A DNA stretch of 64,000 nt from Clavelina lepadiformis (lineage: Eukaryota; Chordata; Ascidiacea; Aplousobranchia; Clavelinidae). Where the stretch lies: assembly GCF_947623445.1 (NCBI RefSeq), contig NC_135240.1, positions 7,998,001 to 8,062,000 of the forward strand, given 5' to 3'. Of this stretch, positions 49,518-60,429 are shown piece after piece. The position numbers and the translations under genes are program-made. The notes below the pieces were generated by a model that had not been told where the DNA came from, did not search any database, and saw only the letters and a program-made list of their open reading frames with translations. Numbering within the stretch: the first letter of the stretch is position 1; the number at the start of each line of letters is the position of its first letter.

Positions 49518-51918
49518 TCAGACGTCTTCGGGAACGTCGGAAGAGCGAGAAGCTCGGTATGCTGATGCGCTACACCAGATAGCAAGCTTGCTGAGTACAA
49601 CAGCAACCCAACTCATGGTCAAGCCAATGTCGTACTTTAGAATCCAAGACCTCTTGATGACGTTACGCGCGTCTGAGTTCCACCTTGCGACTGACCTCTC
49701 CAATCTGGAAAACCGTAGACCGAACGTCAGGTTGTCTTCGGCAATCTGTGAGAAGTAATCTTTCTGAAATGTTTCTCTTCCTCGGTAGACATTATCATCT
49801 TGTGTGGCAGAGTAGCAAATATTTCCCCCAAGAAACATTACAACTGCAAAATGTGAAAACGACTTTAAACTCATTTTATATGCTGCTGGAAAGAAGCATT
49901 GAGTTTCTGTTTATCAAAGCGAAACAAAAAATTATCACATTCACCTCGGACATATACATATTCCCATACGATATGGTATTAGTGTATCGCACAATAACGA
50001 AAAAATTCACAGATTTATTAATTTAAGCAGGTACATTTGCAGAAGAATTTAAAGGAAGTTGAATTTTAGATAATCTATTAAGTTGTGTTCATTTAAACAA
50101 GCAAAAAGTAGCCACGTCTTATTTGGTTTCGAACCAAAAATAATCCCACATTTAATGTAATTTACCTGCTGCTCCCATGAAAATCAAAGCGATGAGGTGT
50201 ATCTTGTCCGTTTTTAAAAGCTTTATTTTGCGGTACATGACAAACATATGCAAGCCGAAGGCTTTGATTTGAAACAGTAGACCAGTGACAAGAAATGCAA
50301 AGGAAATCTTCACCCCAATAGGTTGACGAACTGCGACATTTTAAGAAAGTTCAATAAGAATAATGAAAAAATTATGAATATCAATCAATCAATCTGGTTA
50401 AGCAATGCTTGGTATACAAAGGTTTCATCACTTAATTTTATCTCGATGTTAAAACAGTTGTACCATCTAACATAAGTCACGTGACGATGGCTGACGTTAC
50501 TAAATAGAAGACATGCTCAGATTGGCAATAATGACACGTGTAATGTTAGCGAGCCAAAACTTTTTAAAGTGATAAAGACTTGTTATATCGTTTCTACATC
50601 TAACGTTTACGGGACTTACGAAGAATATATTCGACAACTTCAGTTACACCGTCTTTCGATAATTGCAGCTCTCCTTTTTGCAAGCCGAATTTGAAACATG
50701 TCTTGAAAGTTTGCAAAATTTCCTTCGGCACTAAAAGTCTTGACATATCAGGGTTGAACCGCGCTGGATTGTCATCGTGTTCATAACAGATCTGAAACGT
50801 TAAACGTAGAAAAGTGTTTAATTTTCCCATTTCACTTGTCCGTATAAAACAATAAGTTGTATTGAGTGCGTCCCAGAAACACAGGATAAGCCGAGACCTG
50901 TTACGAGCACGAACGGTCATTAAGAGCTTTAAAGTGAGGGGCAAGTTCAAAAAGAAGTTGGCTTTAAATCAAACAAAAATTTCCAATATATATATTATAG
51001 AAAAAAGGTTTTAATGATATGTAGGGGTTGAGCAATTATTGCCAAAATTGAATCGCAAACTTAACCTCTTATTATGACAGAGGTGGCCGTAATTATGACG
51101 TCACCATGTGAAAACAATATGATTGATGACTGGGATTTGAACAAGGTATGGTAGTAGTACAGTAGGTGTTTTAGCCAACCAGTCAACTTGGCAGCTAACG
51201 CATTTGGCGTTTTGGATGGAGTATGTCTTCATAGCATTGGTGGGCAGTACTATAGTACCGAATTACTGGCAGTACTATAGTACCGAATTACTGTAGCGCA
51301 GTACTTTTTCAGTACCGATACCGGTACCTTCGGTACTTTTGAAAAAATGTACCGAATCTCTGTACCAAATTACGTTTTTCAAAAAATTTCAGTCAGTCCG
51401 TAGTTATGAACGAAAATTACGTCATAATTAACTGTCGAACTTTTGCTTTATACTTTTTTTGTGGCAAGAACTGCTTAATCATCTCATATTAGTACAAATC
51501 CTTTCATTAGTATACTTACTGACAACTAGTATTTGATTTAAGGCCACTTTGTTTTTGGACTTGCTCTTCACTTTAAAACAACGTCTTTATGACAGCACTG
51601 CTTTGTTAAATAGCATAATTATCTTATCAAAGACATGAAAAGTGTTTTAGGTTGCAATATTATATGTTTTCACTTGAAAAATAAAGGCCTTCTCTTCACC
51701 AGAAAATGTCGAACGCACGTAATTGCTTGCATGCTTCGAAGTTAATAATATAAATAAATGTTTATACGCGCAATGCAACCCACAACGTGTTATTAAGATT
51801 GCTAAGAAAAAGATACCTTTATCCAATCGTTGGAGTTTAGTGCAAAAAATACAAGAAGAAAACTTGTGCCAGACATCAAGTAAGCCATACATAGCAAAGT
51901 AAATGACGAACTGCACAT
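49518..51918 (-). CDS. Claudin-like four-TM protein C
   Basis: Third member of the family, on the opposite strand. Minus-strand exons: 51918-51817, 50791-50620, 50330-50166, 49843-49518; intron phases 0, 1, 1 as in genes A and B; the frame closes at 254 aa. Exon 1 ends NDWIK, the same junction motif. Loop 1 has K-T-C-x3-GLQ at the position of D-T-C-x3-GLF. TM2 is ISFAFLVTGLLFQI, TM3 is HLIALIFMG and following residues, and TM4 is LTMSWVAVVLSKLAIW. The TM3-TM4 loop is short (about 70 residues) without repeats. It contains R-N-V-I-K-R, so basic residues are present but no consensus furin site is clear. The first ATG is chosen because it gives an N-terminus of 34 residues, close to 31 in the paralogues. 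Function unknown. Confidence 0.75.
51036..51150 (+). repeat. Dispersed about 120-bp repeat, copy 1 (intron of gene C)
   Basis: It contains GCAATTATTGCCAAAATTG, then TATGACGTCACCATGTGAA, then TTTGAACAAGGTATGGTAGTAG. Related copies lie at 53540-53650 (+) and 53965-54090 (-). Divergence between copies is high. Confidence 0.5.
51243..51292 (+). repeat. Perfect 25-bp tandem duplication
   Basis: Two adjacent identical 25-bp units starting GGCAGTACTATAGTACCG, followed by further GTACCG/CGGTAC motifs to about 51370. It lies in intron 1 of gene C (minus strand). Confidence 0.9.
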
Positions 51919-51943
51919 CGCAAAGACTATTCGAGCAAATTAG

Positions 51944-51961
51944 CTTCTTCTTCTTCTTCTT
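51944..51961. repeat. CTT triplet microsatellite
   Basis: About six CTT units just upstream of the gene C start on its own strand (read as GAA there). Confidence 0.7.
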
Positions 51962-52671
51962 AAAAATTCTTTCCACAATAAATAAACTTTACTATTTTGG
52001 GTACATACTGAACCTAACCTGGAAACAAAAAGCAGAAATTACTAAAAATGAAATTTAAAATCAGTGGGAACTTTATTTGCCCTTCGATAGGCGATATAAA
52101 TACAAATTCGATATAAATCGGCACAGTGGCGCACTCTTTTAAATCTAGGAATTCTGAGAAGGTATAATTTTATATCGAGACTATTATTATTTTACGCATA
52201 AGCTCAAATTTCGAAACACAGACTAACTTTGATACCATCAATGTCTTTTGATAACGGTACTCGATACACTGTACTTGATGCTCGATATACGGCTAAGTCT
52301 TGCACAAAAACTAAGCATGGCGAGACGCGCCACAACGCTTTTAAAATAGACCGAGTTTTAAAATAGAAAATCCACGGCCCATAAATCAAACGCTTTCGTA
52401 GAACGTCACATTGCTATTTGTATGACCTACCAAGGTTTAACATTGAAAGAGCCAACAGCATTGCTTAGTTTCAAGGAAATGTTGTTTGTGTTTAAATTGA
52501 AGTAATTGCTATATACTATACCGGGTATTTTCATAACAGCATATACTCAGAATAAGGCAGAGTCGAGTCACGTTTTTGTAGTACAGTAGTATCTCGTCAT
52601 TCGATAAAAACGTGATATACAGTAGATTTTAGTAACTTCACCGTTCACCTAAAGCCTCCGTCACTCCAGCA

Positions 52672-52764
52672 ATGGCGGAAACTTTTTCAAAGATGATAGG
52701 CCCATTGGCGTTGGGATTGTGTTATACGGGGTCAAAATATTTCGCTTCTGCCCACCTTGCCTAA
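52672..52764 (+). CDS. Possible 30-residue small ORF
   Basis: The ATG is in a good context (GCAATGGCGG). The 30-residue product begins MAETFSKMIGPLALGL and has a short hydrophobic stretch with basic residues near both ends, as in small membrane proteins. A splice-acceptor-like ATTTTAG lies about 40 nt upstream. It is too short to separate from chance. Confidence 0.15.
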   Translation: MAETFSKMIGPLALGLCYTGSKYFASAHLA

Positions 52765-53539
52765 AACACACATAACACAAATTTTGCGCTTTTAAGCCCC
52801 AGAAACCGTTTCGAAATAAAAAGGATTCACACATTTGTATACGTAAGGTGTATTTGATTATTTATGGTTTCAATTTTGAGACGCCGTATAAAACGATTTT
52901 GTAACGCCGTATAACCTGTCTATTGTATTTTTGCAAGGATTAGCCAAGTTTTTAGATAAACTGAGCTTTTAACTGCCTAAGGACCGAATCCGTATACCCA
53001 TATCACAATGAATTTTGTAACAGGGCGTCGAAAATTTTTTCTCCATGCTAGTTATAACCAGAACAGCAGGCAACCGTCCGTGCTTGAACTCATCATATTT
53101 TTGATTATACGGTCTTCGTTTTCTAACAACAATGCACATGGAAGCCTTATAGCACCTAACATTGCAAAAGTTATAGTCGATAAAGAGTCGCAAAGAAATA
53201 ATACGATGAACGACAACAAAAACACGCCCATCGCTCAACAAATTGGGTTTGTAAAAAAGCATGGCCCTATGCCCCAAATCATAAATGGGTTATGATCTGA
53301 CAATACAACGTGCGACTTCGCCCCAATAACTCTAACCAAAGCAGAAACTCGTCACCTTCATATTACAATCCAAGAGTGTAAATTTTGTTCGTAATAGACA
53401 TCTGTTTTATTTAAAGTCAGGGACAAGTTGATCCTAGATAAAAGAACGTTGTCAGTAACCACAATTACTACACTAGAGAAAAACCTTTTCCATAATATGT
53501 AGCTAATGTAGTTGATTTAGTTAAGCAGTTGTTATCGAA

Positions 53540-53650
53540 AATATGTGTCATATTTGCTGCTAATTACGATGACGCAAGTAGCGGCAATGATGACATCACA
53601 ATGTGAACACTGATGACCCGCGTTTGATTCAAGTGTGGTAATAGTTGGAA
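53540..53650 (+). repeat. Dispersed about 120-bp repeat, copy 2
   Basis: It shares ATGATGACATCACAATGTGAAC, here read as two abutting parts (ATGATGACATCAC, AATGTGAAC), and TTTGATTCAAGTGTGGTAATAG with the other copies. Confidence 0.5.
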
Positions 53651-53964
53651 GTCTTCTCCGCTACTAGGGAATTTTAGTTGATGTTTCTTTTTAACATAAA
53701 AATATCACAGGTTATAGTATATGCACCATAGTAGTATTTGTTTTTTCTCGTTTATGGTTAATGCTTTTTTTCTGACTACTTTAGTTGTAAAATTTGGTTA
53801 TTAATTGGATTTAGTTTAGTGGCCGTACGATCCATTACGCAGTTTGCCGACGTTTTATAATTCTTGCACGTCGTAAGCTGTTGGCTTAGTTGTTTTTTCG
53901 TTTAATGTTATGTAATTACGCTTTAAGGTTTAAACATATAGTTATTTTTTGTCGCCCACACGAA

Positions 53965-54090
53965 ACATTCGTTCATACTTGATCCAAACACCAGCCTCAG
54001 TCACATCGTGATGTCATCATTTCCAGCACCATAATTATCGCCAAATTTGTTTTTTTTGTGAAGCAATTTTGGCAATAATTGCTTATAACG
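53965..54090 (-). repeat. Dispersed about 120-bp repeat, copy 3 (inverted)
   Basis: On the minus strand it reads GCAATTATTGCCAAAATTGC, then ATGATGACATCACGATGTGA, then TTTGGATCAAGTATG, the same order as copy 1. Confidence 0.5.
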
Positions 54091-57000
54091 TCTTACCTAC
54101 TTAACATTATTGAAAATTTCTTTGACCACCATCCTTACCAACAATTATTCTTGGTTTTTAAGGTCAACTTCTTTTTTCAACTTGTCACTCATTGTAATCA
54201 CTTAGGCGTCCAACTAATTCCTTGAACAAACTCGAAATTGTGCATCGTCACTCCGATTAAACACATTTCTTTGGTTTGCACTCGAAACGTGGAGAGTTGT
54301 TACCACGTCATCACGTTGCTATTGCCCGCTTTTGCACACGGTTTGAACATGTAAGCTTAGAAGTTATAATGGGTTCTCCTCGACACAAAACGTTTGGCCA
54401 CTTTCAACACTCCTAACAGGTCTGCCTGAATCCAGATCAAATAAAATGTTTGCAGGACGCCTTGGCTGACTCCAATATAGAATAGCCTAGGTGCGTTCGT
54501 TTGTGTTAAAAACGACGTAACGATCTGGCAAGTTTTATCTGATACGGAAATCCGTAATTGCTTATTGATTGCTGAGCTCTATTTAGCTGTCTCTATTTCG
54601 GTTCCAACAATTGCTCAACAAAATTCATGTTTTTATAAAACAACAAACAGCATTTGTTAAACACGCAGCATGCAAAACCTTTTTAAAAAAAACATCTGAA
54701 ACTAGCATCTATGTGCTTCAAGACTTGAATAAAAAGCATTGTTCTGGCAATTATTCATATCTTCTGTTGCAATTAATCACGAAGGTATTTAAAGGTGAAG
54801 CGCACTGTTGCAAGAAAGAAATGACAACGACAAAAACTTGATACTGATTACAATTAGTGCGGTTGGTTGAAATTATCAATTAAAATAAGTTAATTGAGTT
54901 TGACAATTACCATGTCTGTCCAACAACTGTTATAAACAACGGGAAGAAAAAACAATAACGATATAGGATTATAGGCTAATCAATAAACTGATAATTATTT
55001 ATGGCAGATATACAGTAGATCAAATGGGTTTCATGGACGCAATAATGCAACGCCAAATTATACTTAAAATGTCTTCTCTATGCTACTGCCTACAAGACCG
55101 CTTGGTCAATTTTCTAAATTAGAAAATGGGGCGAATATTTTTTGACCTAAAAATTGAAAATTTTGACAAATTTTGACATTAAAAAACTTTTTTTTGACAA
55201 AATTTTGACGTATGAAGAACTCAAGTAGTTAAATTACGCGTTATTGTACAAAAAGTTAAAATTTATTATAGTAAAGAAGGGCAAAAATCTGAACACAGAC
55301 CTAGCCTATTCTGAAAAGGGAAATAAGCTAATTACAAATCACTGCCAAAAAAACTGCAACTAAGACACAACAAAAACTGTTCAATACATTTGTCTAAAGT
55401 TTAGGTTAGACGCTGATCTAATCAAACTATACTAAAAGGATTTGTTCTGCACGACTAACAGTGCTACAAGCACAATTCAGTTGTTTACCGCATAAACTAC
55501 ATCAGGCGAAGCAAAAAAATAATTAGCAATTTTGTGCCGTGTGCACAATGATGTAATTCTTTGGAATTCTATGTAGAAGTCGTGATATCGTTCAGCAAAA
55601 GTGCATGGCACCGCCCAGAGGTATTACGGGCATCGATTTCGGGAAGAAAATGGGCCATTGCTGCCTTAAAACCATAATCGCACGCAATTTGCTGGTTTTC
55701 AGAAAGAACTGATCCAAAGTGTCGCGTGCTTCAAATCACAGTAAAGGCCAAAGCGCGGTTGAAACTATTCTGTTTTTGATGTTTTCAGTGCTGACGAAAC
55801 GCTTAAACTGGTTTGTAATCGATTTTTACGTCTTCTGAAACTGTGTATGAATATGAAATGTAGCGTATATAATGAATGTAGAAATGTTTGCAGAAATTTA
55901 GAGTATAATAAATTTTTTTCACACCATCCGTGATCCGTCTGCAGGCCACAGAAATTTGATAATTTTTTGCGAGAAATGCATTTGAGCTTTTTGAACACAA
56001 GTCCTGCAACACTCACACCTTCTCACAGATAGCTGTGAGATCACGTGATTTATGTATGGGAGCTTTACAGCGTGTGCATCATTTCATTTGTCACTGTCAG
56101 TCGGAACATTTTGATTCGATCTGCACAACTGGCTTCAAATTCTTGACCAATAGGCTAGCTGGTTTATAGTCAGCCTAAAATAAACAGGCTGAAGCGTGCA
56201 ACGTTGTCTACTACGTTTGGTGAAAAGTCATTATTTCACCTCTACGCACCTTCATCGTTGTGCAAGAGAGTTAATTGTGAAAGACACTTCACAAGTCAAC
56301 CCAAACACAAGAGGACGCCCTGGAGGTGACACTTTTCTTCCATCTAGCGGCAAATTAGGATCCGACAGAGGCTTGAAATTGCAATTTTTATGAAAATTTT
56401 GGAGGTCAGCGTTAAAAAAAAACTGATTATATCAAAAAAATATATGACCAGCCTAGGTATTTCCTTAGCTGCTAAGCAGATGGTGTATTGAAAATTTCCA
56501 GTTCGCGTGCAAATATGCTTGACCTTGAACACTTTTGAAATGTGAGTGATTTCACCAAAAATTATAATGTTGTCTTTAACAATCCATGATAGGAGTTTGA
56601 GACGTGTGATTTTGCCAATAGGCTGTATATTAAGTAGTTATAGCCTGACTCGAAGGTTTACTAAAGCTACAGTACTTGCAAAATTTTAGAAAGCACCATG
56701 CAGCATTTTTCGAGCAACTATTTTCTGGTAATGTCACAAGATTTTAATAAATTGTCATTTTTGACGTTTTGCAGGCGCCAGAATTGCTGACCACTGAAAT
56801 GACTGTCACTGTGACATCCAACAGGCTGACGGGTCATGATGATGCGTCAAGACACAATGCTTTCAAATGGTGTTGTAATGTTGTCTTCATGTGGACAGAT
56901 AGCAAAAAATTCGATTTCTAATTTTTGCAGCCCTGTGTTGATGTGATTTGCAAGAATGTAGTAAGAATATTCTGCTAAAATTTATCCACACTGTACAAAA

Positions 57001-57144
57001 GTTTGTCTTAAATTTACTTGAGAAAATAATTAAAAACAGAAATAATGCACAGAGTGGTGCAAAGCACTCCGTCGTTCCTCCAATAAGCGCAACATCTAGA
57101 CTCGAGCCCTTGCACGAGAAAAATTTGGTAATTACGTGAAAATT

Positions 57145-58049
57145 TCATGTTTTGTCATTTTCCTTGTTGACTTTTTCTTTTGTGCTCTCAGAAGCCCCTA
57201 TTTCAGAATCAATTCTTTGCTTTGCGCGATAAACCTAAAAACAGAGATGAAAAAGCTTTGAAATGAATTAATTGGTATAACCCCTAACTCCGCGCATATA
57301 ATACAACCAACAAATGTTTATAGAACTAATTTCCAAAAAAAAACTTACCTTGGATTGTACGTAGAAGGAGCCACCTGTTGCTTTATCATTCACTTTCATT
57401 AAGTGTTCATAATTCTGCAAAACATTGTAAAAACAATGTAAAGATGCAAAATGCTTCAAATTCTATTAGTTGATTAAATGAACGTCAATATCCTGAATGC
57501 CTCTTAAATAGAACCATTTTGTATATATTGAGTTGCTTCATATATTAAGAATCACTTAGTAGAAATATAAATTCCAAGAAATAAACATCAAACCTTAGTA
57601 AGTTGTTCTGCGTTGTTTAGATCATTGACATGTAAAATTTGCTTCGCTTCATCCAGAGACATGCCCAACAAACTGGAAGATGCAGCGGACTCTGCACCTT
57701 TCTTCCCGCCTCCTGCACTCGCAGCAGCCTGCTTGCTGGCTGGTAGCCAATAAGAATAGTTAAAAGGAGGCAACCATAGAGGTCTTAACGAGCACTGTTT
57801 TAAATCCTCTCTTTAAGAGTATGCACAGTTCAATCACGTATAACGTTACAATTAGATAGATTCATAGAAACATAAAATCACCGTTATATTCCTTCTGTAT
57901 CGCACGACCAAATGCTCTTCCTACTAGCTGCGCCCCAGCGATTATAACTTTAATAAGGTTATTTGCCTTCAAATAAAGATAATATAAAACAGAAAACTAA
58001 AAATGCATGAATTAATAACTTACACATCACCACTGAGTGTACTTACCAT
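57145..58049 (-). CDS. PAM16: Mitochondrial import motor subunit PAM16 (TIM16/Magmas)
   Basis: J-like subunit of the presequence translocase-associated motor in the mitochondrial inner membrane; it recruits and restrains PAM18/TIM14 and so controls mtHsp70. Minus-strand exons: 58049-58047, 57966-57882, 57739-57594, 57414-57349, 57234-57145, giving 129 aa (human 125). The N-terminal hydrophobic segment [20 protein letters not shown] matches VMGVQVVGRAFARAL of the vertebrate protein; the J-like region has [23 protein letters not shown] and [10 protein letters not shown], all near-identical to human. As expected for PAM16, the HPD tripeptide of true J proteins is absent. The start codon alone forms the first coding exon: ATG is followed directly by GTAAGT. 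Confidence 0.93.
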
Positions 58050-58784
58050 AGTGTTGTTCGACTGTTCGCAATAACCAGTGAATTTTATGTTTAAGTGAAG
58101 ATACAAAGTACTAATAAGTTAACAATAGTATTAAAAAGTTAAGGATATAATACTATGTTAGCAACCTAGATTAGTCATCTTTCTACACATAAAAATAATG
58201 TTTAAATTGAACATCAACATGCATTGCACAACGTTATAAATATACATTAAAATTGCTACTTCATTTGGAAAGGAAAAGTGGTACGATAAATGTTTCTGCA
58301 TTTGCAAACTTTGATAACTTACATATATAAATGTAAAACTTATTGGTTATGGCAACTTTACATTTAATATTCATGTCAACAAAATCATAGTAGCCTATTA
58401 AACGACCAATTGAAACCATATTTATTTAAGAACAGTGATTCCCACAGATCTACAGTACATAATAATAAGACCCTTACAAGTTATTGTAACAATTTTTTAA
58501 ATCTAAAAAAACAGCTTTCATAAAGATTGACAATTGACACTGATAACATTAACAATTCTACACACCGTAACCAAAATGGTAACGATCAGAAATATAAACA
58601 TATGATCAATTTACTGGTTTAGTTTGCATAATTTGGTAAACTTATGCCAACTTCGCAAAATACAATTACCGGTAAGTGTCAAAGCAATCAACTACTGGGG
58701 ATGGATGTTAATAAGCAGTAAATAAGTATTAAGACATAATCTTGCCATAGTGCCATACCAGTTAAGTTTTAATATAAATATAGA
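58050..58784 (-). other. Spacer between gamma-SNAP and PAM16
   Basis: Holds the 3' UTR of the gamma-SNAP gene (AATAAA on the minus strand at 58421-58426, about 360 nt after its stop) and the PAM16 upstream region. No gene is seen. Confidence 0.55.
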
Positions 58785-59819
58785 TTAAGTGAGGTCAATT
58801 TCATGAATATCACTCGCACTTGGCTGAGTGCCAGTTTCATGACTGGGCATCGCAGGTTGGTTTTGTCCACTGTCAGTTGTACCACATGGCACATCTTGGT
58901 CACTCGATACAGTGAAGTTTTCAGAACTGGAAACTAACGTTTTGTTAGACATTGCTTGGCTTCTACTATAACCCATTGCGTTGAGTGATCGAGCCAGCTT
59001 TGCATAAGCAGTGTCCATGTATTTGAAAAGCGGCGTGTTTGTGATGCGGGCTATTTCCTCTTGCTTTCCGCCATTGTAAGCCTCCAGTAATTGCTGCAGG
59101 GCTTCATACTCCTCACTCTCGTCAAAACCATCAATGTTGTTGCAGGAGTCGTACAAAGACTGCTCCGCACGGACTTGATCACCATTTTGAAGGTGCACAA
59201 GAACAAGAGCGCACGTAAGCCGAGCCCTTGCACCATTGTCTGATCCTTCCACCTGACTCCATAATTTCATTTCATGTGCAATGCTTTTCAACGCTTCCGT
59301 GTATTTCTTGAGGGAGACTTGCAATCGCGCAACTTTACCAATCATCTCAGCAGCTGAACGGAATCTCGTCTGATCTTCATTTTCATAAATTTCAGCAGCT
59401 TTCATGTACGAAGAAATGGACCATTCTGGATGAGTGGCCTGGACAATCTTTCCAGCCCGATCTAAACACAACGCTGCGGTATCAGGGGTCCCATCTTCTA
59501 AGTAGAGCTCAGCAGCTCGATCAAAGCATGATAAGCCTTTGGCCATGTCTTTCAAATTTTTAAACTGCACTTGACCCGCTTCTTCAAAAGCTTTACCAGC
59601 ATGGAAACGGGAGCCGTTCTTTATGTGACAGTCAGCCAGTGCCATGTATGAGGTATAAGATTGCTCAAATGCTCTTGCATTCTTGAAAGTCAGTGCAGCC
59701 TTTTGATAACTGGCAGCAGCACTGTCAAAATCCGGCCGCCATTTGAAGAAGCCAGTTTTTAAATGCTTCATTGCTTCCTCAACCAGTAGTTTAGCTTCTT
59801 TTACTTTATTTGAATTCAT
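58785..59819 (-). CDS. NAPG: Gamma-SNAP (NSF attachment protein gamma), intronless
   Basis: Soluble adaptor that recruits the ATPase NSF to SNARE complexes for disassembly after membrane fusion. It is a single open frame of 344 aa (human 312). Signature blocks: LKTGFFKWRPDFDSAAASY near the N-terminus, YLEDGTPDTAALCLDRAGK in the middle, VLVHLQNGD and PLFKYMDTAYAKL near residue 270. The TPR-like helical fold is covered over its whole length. The C-terminal extension (about 50 residues, rich in S, T, Q and acidic residues) replaces the shorter acidic tail of vertebrates. The start is the first ATG and aligns with the vertebrate start region. It has no introns, unlike the intron-rich genes around it, so an old retrocopy origin is possible. 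Confidence 0.95.
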   Translation of the reverse strand: MNSNKVKEAKLLVEEAMKHLKTGFFKWRPDFDSAAASYQKAALTFKNARAFEQSYTSYMALADCHIKNGSRFHAGKAFEEAGQVQFKNLKDMAKGLSCFDRAAELYLEDGTPDTAALCLDRAGKIVQATHPEWSISSYMKAAEIYENEDQTRFRSAAEMIGKVARLQVSLKKYTEALKSIAHEMKLWSQVEGSDNGARARLTCALVLVHLQNGDQVRAEQSLYDSCNNIDGFDESEEYEALQQLLEAYNGGKQEEIARITNTPLFKYMDTAYAKLARSLNAMGYSRSQAMSNKTLVSSSENFTVSSDQDVPCGTTDSGQNQPAMPSHETGTQPSASDIHEIDLT

Positions 59820-60124
59820 TTTGTTTCAAGATTTTACTTAAACATTTCCTGTACATAGGCAGGAGATTATTTATAATTCTTTTAAGCAGCTTTTATATTA
59901 TAGTATACAACTGTATTGTCTGCCAGCGTAGAAGGTAAATTTTTAGTGCACCGGACAGTGTGATTTTCATAGACTGGTGTGCACCAGTAAACAACAAAAA
60001 GTGCGCATTCGTATGCGCAAATCTGCACCAGATGTCCTTGTTTGGGAACTATTTAGCTTACAAAGTATGCTTTTGACCCATTTCATGCACAAAATATCTG
60101 TGTTGTGCACCAGATAGCTACAGG

Positions 60125-60152
60125 TTGTGCGCCAGACATGTCTGGTGCACAA
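60125..60152. promoter_or_regulatory. 28-bp palindrome containing a p53-family half-site
   Basis: TTGTGC-g/a-CCAGACATGTCTGG-t/c-GCACAA: a palindrome with one mismatched pair. Its centre AGACATGTCT (60134-60143) fits the p53-family decamer RRRCWWGYYY. The same decamer recurs at 60173-60182. It lies about 300 bp upstream of the gamma-SNAP ATG. Confidence 0.45.
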
Positions 60153-60273
60153 CGCTTTCTTTCCATACACCAAGACATGTCTGCTATATGTATACATATG
60201 ATAGGCTATATATTTACACCAAGTTTTGATGAGGTTACGAAAACTATTACCGATATGCAAAAAAGGGGTCTAA

Positions 60274-60367
60274 TGCAGAAGTGCACAACCAAATAATGTC
60301 ACAATTTGAGTTGCTGGGGCCTAGTATACAAACGTATCCTGTGGTTCAGTGGTTGTGCACTTCTGCA
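60274..60367 (+). repeat. Short MITE-like inverted-repeat element, copy 3
   Basis: The most complete copy: perfect 18-bp terminal inverted repeats TGCAGAAGTGCACAACCA / TGGTTGTGCACTTCTGCA. The core ACAATTTGAGTTGCTGGGGC matches copies 1 and 2. The CRE-like site is changed (AATGTCA), and an extra GTGGTTCA is present before the right end. Confidence 0.8.
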
Positions 60368-60429
60368 ATCTGCACTAGACCCCAACAAAGAAACCTTTCC
60401 TTATGCCAGAAACAAAATCCCATTATTTC

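Larger units (their letters stand above)
51962..57144. other. Long gene-poor region between four-TM gene C and PAM16
   Basis: No gene is convincingly supported over about 5 kb. Contents: a possible 30-codon ORF at 52672-52764, two copies of a dispersed 120-bp repeat (53540-53650 and 53965-54090), and a stretch with repeated TTTTGACA units (55138-55210). Open frames at 52969-53295, 54611-54841, 55765-56016 and 56196-56393 have no recognisable domains. Confidence 0.5.

Noticed and set aside
52969-53295. Overlapping open frames on both strands
   Set aside because: Neither shows a domain; overlapping frames of this size are expected by chance.
55765-56016. 83-codon minus-strand frame with several cysteines
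   Set aside because: The cysteine/histidine pattern fits no zinc-finger or transposase family that I recognise.
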